Shown here in pieces: positions 1-5,238 of a stretch of 5,769 nt of DNA. Both the position numbers and the translations under genes were made by a program. A model generated the notes under the pieces. The model made no database searches. It was given only the letters and a program-made list of their open reading frames with translations, and was not told the origin of the DNA. Source of the DNA: 20-14-all-45-10 sp964435965 (GTDB lineage Bacteria; Chloroflexota; Dehalococcoidia; GIF9; AB-539-J10); NCBI GenBank assembly GCA_964435965.1, contig CAYTBB010000078.1, positions 1 through 5,769 of the forward strand, in the 5' to 3' direction. Each line of letters starts with the position of its first letter. Positions within the stretch are counted from its first letter, which is position 1.

Positions 1-172
1 GCAGAGTAAGACAAAGAAGAAACTAAACTGCTGGTCATGATCTACATCCTTCAGATGTGTAACAATCAGCCATTTTGTCCACAATTGGGCATCTTGCTCT
101 GTTCAGCGGATGCGAAATTAGCTGGGGCAAGGCAAAGTTCCTGTTGAGCGTAGGATGTGCCACTTAGATACC
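1..172. other. Left-edge stretch with no recognisable gene
   Basis: All three forward frames close early (stops at bases 7-9, 37-39 and 24-26), and reverse-strand stops are frequent. At most the first dozen codons of one forward frame, ending in TGA at about base 39, could be the tail of an upstream gene, but they are too short to identify. A small ACATC/GATGT stem-loop near 46-60 has no T-tract and is not a convincing terminator. I see no tRNA or repeat here. Confidence 0.6.
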
Positions 173-202
173 TTGACGCGCTAGGCATTGTAATTGGATA
201 AT
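173..202 (+). promoter_or_regulatory. Putative sigma-70-type promoter for the cupin gene
   Basis: TTGACG (173-178) and GATAAT (197-202) are separated by 18 bases. Each matches the vegetative -35 and -10 consensus at five of six positions. Transcription would start near 208-210, giving a leader of about 45 bases before the GTG start at 253. This is a sequence match only; such matches are common by chance, but position and spacing are good. Confidence 0.45.
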
Positions 203-206
203 TAGC

Positions 207-247
207 GGGAGATTGGCCTATCTAGGCAGGTCTCTCCTACAAGGAGG
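207..247 (+). promoter_or_regulatory. Structured cupin leader with occludable ribosome binding site
   Basis: The ribosome binding site AGGAGG (242-247) is strong and lies 5 bases before the GTG start. Directly upstream, CTCCT (234-238) is its perfect complement, separated only by ACA, so the site can fold shut. The same pyrimidine strand (TCTCC, 233-237) can instead pair with GGAGA (208-212), enclosing a small GCCT/AGGC stem (216-219 with 224-227). The two pairings share bases 234-237 and so exclude each other. Whether this is a working switch is inference. If transcription starts later than about 208, the upstream arm would be incomplete. Confidence 0.35.
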
Positions 248-252
248 CAGAA

Positions 253-612
253 GTGAAAGTTCAGAACTATCGTGAGGTCGAGGGCAAGGAAGATGTACCA
301 GGAGTGATTATGCGCATTGTTGCCGGACCTGCGGAGGGAGTGCCGAATTTCGCTATGCGCGTCTTTGAAATACAACCACAAAGTTCCACCCCTTACCATT
401 CCCATGCTTGGGAACATGAGGTCTTTGTACTCTCTGGGTGGGGCATAGTTAGAAGCGCAGAAGCTGAAAGACGGCTGAGCGAGGGGGATGTCGTCTTGGT
501 TGTTCCTAATGAACACCATTCTTTCGCTAACACGGGTGAAGACCTTCTTCGCTTGATATGTGTCGTTCCACTTATTGATGGAAGGCTACCGGGTATGCCT
601 CCAGCGGAATAA
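253..612 (+). CDS. Small single-domain cupin protein
   Basis: This 119-residue protein is almost entirely one conserved beta-barrel of the cupin_2 type and has no signal peptide or membrane segment, so it is probably cytoplasmic. Cupin motif 1 spans about residues 45-64, with metal-ligand candidates H49, H51 and E56 (H55 is adjacent) followed by G62/G64. Motif 2 spans about 78-93, with G78-D79, P85-N86 and the fourth ligand candidate H89 (H88 adjacent). A mononuclear metal centre (Fe, Mn, Ni or Zn) is therefore likely. The family covers dioxygenases, isomerases, sugar-binding and regulatory proteins, and these residues do not decide among them, so no substrate is assigned. The GTG start is chosen because a strong AGGAGG lies 5 bases upstream. 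The gene has its own likely promoter and is 317 bases from argH, so it appears to be a single-gene unit. No clear terminator follows it. Confidence 0.9.
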   Translation: MKVQNYREVEGKEDVPGVIMRIVAGPAEGVPNFAMRVFEIQPQSSTPYHSHAWEHEVFVLSGWGIVRSAEAERRLSEGDVVLVVPNEHHSFANTGEDLLRLICVVPLIDGRLPGMPPAE

Positions 613-871
613 GCAAGACACCTGTAGTACTGCGCGCTCAATCTATGACTTCCAACATATCTCATATTGGTGAGCGGTATACTTGCACCTTTCTTCGAAT
701 CGTTAACCTGCTATAAATAAAAGGGCTAAAATTCCTCCTTCAAAAGCTATGACTTGTTCTTCCAAAGGCTAAGAGGAGAAAATATCAGCATTCCACTCCA
801 ACACCTAAAACAGATTTAGACAAACGATAAAGCCATATTGAAATTTCCACCGCTTATTTAGTGAAAACTGG

Positions 872-898
872 TTGACAAACAGGGAAGGAAAGTATCAA
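872..898 (+). promoter_or_regulatory. Putative argH-rpe promoter
   Basis: A perfect TTGACA -35 box lies at 872-877. The best -10 candidates are weak: TATCAA (893-898) at a short 15-base spacing, or CAAGAT (896-901) at 18. Both fall inside the left arm of the dyad at 890-916, so a protein bound there would cover the promoter. The -35 is convincing and the -10 is not. Confidence 0.35.
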
Positions 899-916
899 GA
901 TTTCATTTTGATACTT
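890..916 (+). promoter_or_regulatory. Inverted repeat just upstream of the argH ribosome binding site
   Basis: AAGTATCAA (890-898) and TTGATACTT (908-916) are perfect 9-base inverted repeats. The centre continues to pair (GAT 899-901 with ATT 905-907, including one G-U), giving a 12-bp stem with a TTC triloop if transcribed. The right arm ends exactly where GAGG (917-920), the likely argH ribosome binding site, begins. It could be a repressor operator overlapping the promoter or a leader hairpin. It lacks a following T-tract, so it is not an intrinsic terminator, and it does not resemble the TGAAT/ATTCA ARG box bound by ArgR. Confidence 0.5.
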
Positions 917-929
917 GAGGCAGATTTAG

Positions 930-2333
930 ATGAATTACTTACGCCATCGTTTTCAAAAAGAGGCTAATAAAATGGCGCAAGACTATGTCGCCTCTATTCC
1001 TTTCGACCAACGCTTATATCGCCAGGACATTGAAGGAAGTATCGCTCATGCCAAGATGCTGGCAAAACAAGGGATAATAACTGAAAGTGATGCTGAAAGC
1101 ATAATCGCTGGACTTACTTCTATTCGTGCGGAAATTGAGCAAGGAAGATTCCCATTTAAGACTGAATTTGAAGATATACATATGAATATCGAGACAAGGC
1201 TGTTTGAGAAGATTGGCGATGTGGCTGGTAAACTCCACACCGCGCGCTCCAGAAATGACCAAATAGCCCTAGATCTGCGCCTCTCTACTAAAGAGGAAAT
1301 TTTGAAGACCATCGATGAGTTGAAAACCCTGCAGCATTCGCTGGTGGAACTAGCCAAGGCTAATAAAGATGTCATCATGCCCGGCTACACTCATTTGCAG
1401 CAAGCTCAGCCAGTGCTTCTGGCCCACCATCTGTTGGCTTATTTTGAAATGTTTCAACGAGATATGGAGAGGTCCTATGATTGCCTCAACCGCACCGATG
1501 TCCTGCCTCTAGGTAGCGGCGCTTTGGCTGGCGTTTCTTATCCCATAGACCGGGAATTTGTTGCCCGAGAACTAGGTTTTAGCAAAGTAAGCACCAACAG
1601 CCTTGACGCTGTCTCTGATAGAGACTTCGTAATAGAATTTGAGGCATCGGCTGCTCTTACTATGATGCACCTTTCGCGCCTAGCTGAGGAGGTCGTCTTA
1701 TGGTCATCCACCGAGTTTGGCTTTATAGAGATTGGCGAAGCCTTTACCACTGGCAGTAGTATCATGCCACAAAAGAAAAATCCTGATGTAGCTGAATTAG
1801 CCAGAGGGAAAACTGGCCGAGTATATGGAAATCTAATGGCCATCCTTACTACCATGAAAGCTTTGCCTTTAGCCTATAACCGGGATATGCAAGAGGATAA
1901 GGAAGGGCTTTTCGATACTGTGGATACATTACATTCTAGCTTGAAAATATTTGCTAAAATGATGAAAACGATTAAGGTCGACGTTAACCGTGTTCGTGAC
2001 GCCATTAGAAGGGATTACATTTTGGCTACCGATTTAGCTGACTATCTAGTGAAGAAGGGCTTGCCATTTAGGGAAGCGCATAGTGTGGTGGCTAAACTTA
2101 GTGAATACGCGGTTAACAACCACAAAAGCTTCCATGAGCTTAGCTTAAGTGAATATCACAATTTTTCCCCTCTTTTCAGTAAAGATGTATATAATATAAC
2201 CTTAGAATCATCTGTGGCGGCTCGAAATATTGTTGGCGGTACTTCTCCACAACAGGTGGAAGCAGCATTAACCAGAGCAAGGGGGATTCTGAATGGAACG
2301 AAGTGGCATGAAGAATCTCACTCAGAGGAGTAA
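930..2333 (+). CDS. argH: Argininosuccinate lyase
   Basis: This cytoplasmic homotetrameric enzyme of the fumarase/aspartase superfamily splits argininosuccinate into arginine and fumarate, the last step of arginine synthesis. The 467-residue length is normal. Visible signatures are the substrate-binding HTARSRNDQ at 103-111, GYTHLQQAQP at 152-161 with the catalytic-base region T154-H155, and the superfamily signature GSSIMPQKKNP at 275-285, which holds the catalytic serine and the mobile-loop lysine. The usual LWGGRF near the N-terminus is replaced by LRHRF (residues 4-8), as I recall for Dehalococcoides. The ATG at 930 is chosen because it keeps this RF-x-K segment and has GAGG 9 bases upstream. 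An in-frame ATG at 972 also has an AGAGG before it, but starting there would remove the conserved segment. rpe follows after 3 bases and uses a ribosome binding site inside the argH end, so the two are translationally close. No argG is visible upstream in the window. Confidence 0.98.
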   Translation: MNYLRHRFQKEANKMAQDYVASIPFDQRLYRQDIEGSIAHAKMLAKQGIITESDAESIIAGLTSIRAEIEQGRFPFKTEFEDIHMNIETRLFEKIGDVAGKLHTARSRNDQIALDLRLSTKEEILKTIDELKTLQHSLVELAKANKDVIMPGYTHLQQAQPVLLAHHLLAYFEMFQRDMERSYDCLNRTDVLPLGSGALAGVSYPIDREFVARELGFSKVSTNSLDAVSDRDFVIEFEASAALTMMHLSRLAEEVVLWSSTEFGFIEIGEAFTTGSSIMPQKKNPDVAELARGKTGRVYGNLMAILTTMKALPLAYNRDMQEDKEGLFDTVDTLHSSLKIFAKMMKTIKVDVNRVRDAIRRDYILATDLADYLVKKGLPFREAHSVVAKLSEYAVNNHKSFHELSLSEYHNFSPLFSKDVYNITLESSVAARNIVGGTSPQQVEAALTRARGILNGTKWHEESHSEE

Positions 2334-2336
2334 AAA

Positions 2337-3002
2337 ATGCAGGACAAAATTAAGCTAGCGCCATCAATTCTTTCCGCTGATTTTGCTCGCCTTGGGGAGC
2401 AAGTTGCCGAAGTCACCAAGGCAGGGGCTGATTATATTCATATTGATGTTATGGATGGGCATTTCGTGCCCAATATCACTATTGGGGCACCAGTGGTGGC
2501 TTCCCTCCGTAGCTGGACACACTTGCCTTTGGATGTCCACTTGATGATAGAACAGCCTGAGCGCTATATTTCCCGCTTTGCCGATTCTGGTGCTGATATC
2601 ATTACCGTGCATGTGGAAACTTGCCCTCATCTCCACCGAACGATTCAAGTAATCAAGGGGCTTGGGGTAAAAGCCGGGGTGGCTTTAAATCCAGCGAGTC
2701 CTTTAAGCATGGTAGACGCGATTATGCCTCAGGTTGATTTGATTCTTATCATGAGCGTTGACCCTGGTTTCGGCGGACAAGCTTTCATCCCTGAAACACT
2801 AGAAAAGATAAGTCGCTTACGCAGGATGCTTGATGACAAAAGATTAGCCATCGAACTCGAAGTTGATGGAGGCATCACCATTGCCAATGCGCCTAGCATA
2901 GTTAAAGCAGGAGCTAATGTCCTGGCAGTGGGAAATAGTATATTTAAGGCTAAAGAAGGGATAAGCCAAGCGTTACAGAAACTCAGAGAGATAAAAATCT
3001 AA
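2337..3002 (+). CDS. rpe: Ribulose-phosphate 3-epimerase
   Basis: This cytoplasmic TIM-barrel enzyme interconverts D-ribulose 5-phosphate and D-xylulose 5-phosphate in the pentose phosphate pathway. At 221 residues it matches the usual length. The active-site set is complete: S10 in LAPSILSADF, metal ligands H35 and H68, the catalytic aspartates D37 (in HIDVMDGHFVPN, 35-46) and D177 (in EVDGGI, 175-180), and the methionine-rich cap residues M39, M70 and M139. The phosphate-loop segment MSVDPGFGGQ is at 139-148, and the second phosphate-binding glycine region is near 178-179 and 198-199 (AVGNSIF). The ATG follows the argH stop by 3 bases, and GAGGAG (2325-2330), inside the argH end, is placed 6 bases before it. 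The gene should therefore share the argH transcript and may be translationally coupled. Its stop overlaps the end of rpmB on the other strand by 4 bases, and no terminator is visible at this junction. Confidence 0.98.
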   Translation: MQDKIKLAPSILSADFARLGEQVAEVTKAGADYIHIDVMDGHFVPNITIGAPVVASLRSWTHLPLDVHLMIEQPERYISRFADSGADIITVHVETCPHLHRTIQVIKGLGVKAGVALNPASPLSMVDAIMPQVDLILIMSVDPGFGGQAFIPETLEKISRLRRMLDDKRLAIELEVDGGITIANAPSIVKAGANVLAVGNSIFKAKEGISQALQKLREIKI

Positions 3003-3181
3003 CGAGCTGCCTTATATTGACTGCGCAGGCACCTAGTGCAAATATTAACTTTCTGCTTCTTCTCACCCCCAACAATTGTAACCCGATGAATATTGGCTAA
3101 CCACTTCCGTTGAGTATACTTTTTAGAATGACTTACACTGTGTCCAAATTGAACTCTTTTGCCACAACTATCGCATTTCAT
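2999..3181 (-). CDS. rpmB: 50S ribosomal protein L28, zinc-binding form
   Basis: This small basic protein of the large ribosomal subunit has 60 residues, the common length for the short bacterial form. It carries two CxxC pairs, C3-C6 near the start and C48-C51 near the end, which form the zinc ribbon of the cysteine-containing (C+) version; many bacteria have a C- paralogue without them. Other family marks are G13-H14-S-V-S-H-S near the N-terminal third and R33-V34 in the middle strand. On the minus strand AAAGGAA (3189-3195) precedes the ATG by 7 bases. A perfect TATAAT (3232-3227 on the minus strand) lies 45 bases upstream of the start, so the gene probably has its own promoter, divergent from the fakA-like gene. 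Its 3' end overlaps the rpe stop by 4 bases, in tail-to-tail orientation. Confidence 0.97.
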   Translation of the reverse strand: MKCDSCGKRVQFGHSVSHSKKYTQRKWLANIHRVTIVGGEKKQKVNICTRCLRSQYKAAR

Positions 3182-3203
3182 GGGAAAATTCCTTTAACCC
3201 CCT

Positions 3204-3262
3204 TTACTATAAATGATACCCGGGGTATTATAGTAATGCTATCATACTACATGGCATAGTAA
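3204..3262. promoter_or_regulatory. Divergent rpmB/fakA control region with TACTA/TAGTA dyads
   Basis: The 111 bases between the two divergent starts hold a nested dyad: outer arms TTACTATA (3204-3211) and TATAGTAA (3229-3236), inner arms ATACCC (3216-3221) and GGGTAT (3223-3228), with four unpaired bases, AATG, on the left. A further TACTA (3245-3249) and TAGTA (3257-3261) follow, so these pentamers alternate four times in about 57 bases, and ATAGTAA occurs twice (3230-3236, 3256-3262). On the minus strand a perfect TATAAT -10 (3232-3227) for rpmB sits inside the right arm, without a clear -35. On the plus strand TTTACT (3203-3208) and TATTAT (3226-3231), 17 bases apart, are a possible promoter for the kinase gene. 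A regulator bound here could govern both directions; this is inference. Confidence 0.4.
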
Positions 3263-3292
3263 CAACAATTATACCAAGGTAGCCAAAGAGAA

Positions 3293-4921
3293 ATGGGAGC
3301 TAAATTGGCTGATGGTAAGACACTGAGAAAGATGTTTGCCCTAGGTACAACCTGGCTTGAGAAATGTGTTCCTGAAATTAACGCTATAAATGTTTTCCCG
3401 GTCCCCGATGGGGATACAGGAACCAACATGTTGCTTACTATGCACTCTGCTATGCAAGAGGCAAAACAGAACACAGATAGCAATGCTTCTTCAATAGCCA
3501 AATCAATGGCCTATGGTGCTTTAATGGGAGCACGAGGTAATTCAGGAGTTATCCTGTCCCAATTCCTGCGTGGCTTGGCCAAGGGATTGGAAGACAAGAA
3601 ATCCTTCAATGGCAAGGATTTTGCCAAGGCCCTAGCTGAAGCATCGCAAGCTGGTTACGAAGGAATCATACACCCAGTAGAAGGAACTATACTGACGGTG
3701 CTTAAAGATGCCGCTTACGCAGCCGATGTAGCCGCCAAAAGCGATTCTGCAAACTTGCTTCCCGTAGTAGAAACCGCCACCGCGGCAGCTAGGGATTCAG
3801 TAGCTCGGACACCTGACTTGCTACCAGTATTGCGTGAAGCTGGTGTGGTAGATGCAGGAGGGCAAGGTTTATATGTATTGCTCGATGGTGCCCGGCACTT
3901 CCTTAAAGGAGAAGCAGATAAAATGAAAGGCCAGCAACCCCAGCTAGTCTCCGTTAACTTACCCCTAGCTTCTAAAATGGCTCCAACAGCTGAGGTAGAA
4001 GTGCCTTACGGATATTGCATCGAGTTTCTAGTGGAGGGGCAAAAAATTAATTTGGCCAAGATCAGGAAAAAGTTAAAAAAGAAAGGGCAATCCCTAATTG
4101 TTGCTGGCAACAGCTCCATGGTTAGAGTTCATATCCACAGCTTTAAGCCCGGTGAAATTCTTGATTATGCTACCCACTTAGGCACACTGCATCAGGTAAA
4201 GGTCAATAATATGGATGATCAATATGCAGAATTTATTAAGATACAAAAAGAAAGAATGCCCAGGGTTGACATCGCTATAGTAACAATCGCCGCTGGAGAT
4301 GGCTTTTTTGAGGTGTTTAATAGTCTAGGGGCTACAATTATTGTTCCTGGCGGTCAAACAATGAATCCCAGCGTTGGCGAGTTATTGAAGGCTGTAGAAG
4401 CAGCACCCTCGGACAATATTATTCTATTACCCAATAACAAGAATATCATCCACACAGCTTCGCAGGTTGAGTCTTTAACTTCAAAGAGGGTGAAGGTAAT
4501 CCCTACCAGGACTATCCCCCAGGGCATAGCCGCATCCCTCGCCTTTAGTTATGACATGGATTTAGAGGAAAATGCTCAAGCTATGGAAGAGGCGATGACC
4601 GCAGTAAAGACTATAGAAGTTACTAAAGCAGTGCGTAAGACACAGATGAATGGCCAGAAGATAAAGAAAGGGCAACCCATTGCTATTCTAAATGATGAGA
4701 ATTTAATAGCTGGTGGCAATAATATGTTAGATATTATTTTTCAAGCTCTAACGAAAACCAATATTGAAAACACAGAAATGGTAACTATTTATTACGCTGC
4801 TGAAACTCAAGCCATTGAAGCGGAGCATATAGCCCAGAAAATCCGGGAGGGGTATCACGTTGAGGTTCAAGTGGTCCAGGGTGGGCAACCACATTATAAT
4901 TATATAATCTCGCTGGAATAA
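3293..4921 (+). CDS. fakA: Fatty acid kinase A-like protein (DAK2 domain, YloV family)
   Basis: FakA proteins phosphorylate fatty acids held by a DegV/FakB carrier, giving acyl-phosphate for phospholipid synthesis. The 542 residues match the usual size of about 550. The N-terminal DAK2/Dak-L kinase domain (about 1-205) has NVFPVPDGDTGTNM at 33-46, in which D39 and D41 would bind Mg-ATP. It also has GARGNSGVILSQ at 79-90, HPVEGTILTV at 127-136 and DAGGQGL at 187-193. The middle domain (about 235-330) has C242, H280 and H282, matching the zinc triad described for Staphylococcus aureus FakA. A DegV-like C-terminal domain starts near DGFFEVF (about residue 336) and ends with a conserved GGQPHYNYIISLE. 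The start is chosen by family alignment; its ribosome binding site is weak (AAGG at 3276-3279, 13 bases away). The next gene encodes a DegV protein, the expected partner, which strengthens the call. Older annotation calls such proteins dihydroxyacetone kinase-like; no DhaK subunit is seen here. Confidence 0.94.
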   Translation: MGAKLADGKTLRKMFALGTTWLEKCVPEINAINVFPVPDGDTGTNMLLTMHSAMQEAKQNTDSNASSIAKSMAYGALMGARGNSGVILSQFLRGLAKGLEDKKSFNGKDFAKALAEASQAGYEGIIHPVEGTILTVLKDAAYAADVAAKSDSANLLPVVETATAAARDSVARTPDLLPVLREAGVVDAGGQGLYVLLDGARHFLKGEADKMKGQQPQLVSVNLPLASKMAPTAEVEVPYGYCIEFLVEGQKINLAKIRKKLKKKGQSLIVAGNSSMVRVHIHSFKPGEILDYATHLGTLHQVKVNNMDDQYAEFIKIQKERMPRVDIAIVTIAAGDGFFEVFNSLGATIIVPGGQTMNPSVGELLKAVEAAPSDNIILLPNNKNIIHTASQVESLTSKRVKVIPTRTIPQGIAASLAFSYDMDLEENAQAMEEAMTAVKTIEVTKAVRKTQMNGQKIKKGQPIAILNDENLIAGGNNMLDIIFQALTKTNIENTEMVTIYYAAETQAIEAEHIAQKIREGYHVEVQVVQGGQPHYNYIISLE

Positions 4922-4929
4922 GCTCGGGT

Positions 4930-4956
4930 CCCCTGAAGAACTTTGTTTTTCAGGGG
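4930..4956 (+). promoter_or_regulatory. 12-bp hairpin covering the degV ribosome binding site
   Basis: Bases 4930-4941 (CCCCTGAAGAAC) pair with 4945-4956 (GTTTTTCAGGGG) around a TTT triloop. All twelve pairs form, one being G-U. The last five bases of the right arm, AGGGG (4952-4956), are the only plausible ribosome binding site for the ATG at 4966 (9-base spacing), so the folded RNA would hide it. No T-run follows the stem, so an intrinsic terminator is unlikely. The element lies 8 bases after the kinase stop codon, so it sits between two genes of one probable operon and could lower or condition DegV translation. Confidence 0.55.
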
Positions 4957-4965
4957 CAGAGAACA

Positions 4966-5238
4966 ATGGTTAGAGTTGTAACTGATAGCTGTTCCGACCT
5001 TACTCCTGAGCTAGCCCAGAGGTTTGGGATTGCAGTAGTACCCTTACATGTTAATTTTGGTAATGAGACCTACCGCGATAATGTTGATTTAACTACAGAG
5101 GAATTCTACCACAGGCTAGCGCAAAGCAAGACCACCCCCACTACCTCAGCTCCGAGCCCTGGGGTTCTTGCTGAATTTTTTCAAATTAGCCAAAGAAACA
5201 GACGAAATTCTAGCTATTATGCTTTCCAAGATGTTTAG
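4966..5238 (+). CDS. DegV family fatty-acid-binding protein, N-terminal part before a frameshift
   Basis: DegV/FakB proteins bind one fatty acid and present it to FakA for phosphorylation. This frame gives 90 residues, of which the first 72 are true DegV: VTDSCSDLT at 5-13 and the binding-loop segment PTTSAPSPG at 58-66, where T60 and S61 would hold the fatty acid carboxylate (FakB1 uses Thr61). After F72 the family similarity stops and the frame ends at TAG (5236-5238), while the following family sequence continues in the next frame from 5183. A full protein would be about 280 residues, so this piece alone should not fold or bind lipid. The gene follows the FakA-like kinase by 44 bases in the same direction, so it is the likely carrier partner. 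Its ribosome binding site lies in the hairpin at 4930-4956. Confidence 0.88.
   Translation: MVRVVTDSCSDLTPELAQRFGIAVVPLHVNFGNETYRDNVDLTTEEFYHRLAQSKTTPTTSAPSPGVLAEFFQISQRNRRNSSYYAFQDV
5176..5181 (+). other. Frameshift at a six-T run in the degV-like gene
   Basis: The reading frame passes from codons starting at 5173 (GAA) into TTT TTT CAA ATT AGC, which leaves the family. Removing one T gives GAA TTT TTC AAA TTA GCC (E-F-F-K-L-A), and the DegV sequence then runs on without a gap. The simplest reading is a single extra T in the run, either a sequencing or assembly slip or a recent mutation. Confidence 0.85.

Larger units (their letters stand above)
613..929. other. 317-base AT-rich intergenic region between the cupin gene and argH
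   Basis: No coding frame with a ribosome binding site was found on either strand. The left part has no hairpin plus T-tract that would end cupin transcription. An AGAGGAG at 771-777 looks like a ribosome binding site but has no ATG, GTG or TTG at a suitable distance. The 10-mer CAGATTTAGA occurs at 811-820 and again at 921-930, where it runs into the argH start. The functional part is probably the right end: a TTGACA box (872-877) and the dyad at 890-916, described separately. Confidence 0.6.

Noticed and set aside
202..665. Open frames on the minus strand over the cupin gene, and similar ones over argH, rpe, fakA and degV
   Set aside because: They lie opposite well-supported genes and show no recognisable motifs.
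771..785. AGAGGAG as the ribosome binding site of a small gene
   Set aside because: No ATG, GTG or TTG follows at a workable distance, and the frames behind it close within a few codons.
811..930. Direct repeat CAGATTTAGA at 811-820 and 921-930
   Set aside because: Only ten AT-rich bases in two copies; the flanks differ, and a chance match is quite possible in such a region.
972..2333. argH starting at the second ATG (972)
   Set aside because: Although it has an AGAGG upstream, it would remove the RF-x-K segment that aligns with the conserved ArgH N-terminus.
3293..4921. Dihydroxyacetone kinase subunit
   Set aside because: The DAK2 domain is shared, but the C-terminal DegV-like domain, the zinc triad and the neighbouring DegV gene fit FakA/YloV, and no DhaK or DhaM partner is present.
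4930..4956. Intrinsic terminator between the kinase and degV genes
   Set aside because: The stem is strong but is followed by CAGAGAAC rather than a T-run, and its right arm contains the ribosome binding site of the next gene.
5170..5190. Programmed ribosomal frameshifting in degV
   Set aside because: A +1 shift would be needed. The site lacks a prfB-like Shine-Dalgarno plus stop codon arrangement, and TTT TTT C favours -1 slipping, which gives the wrong frame. No DegV gene is known to me to use it.
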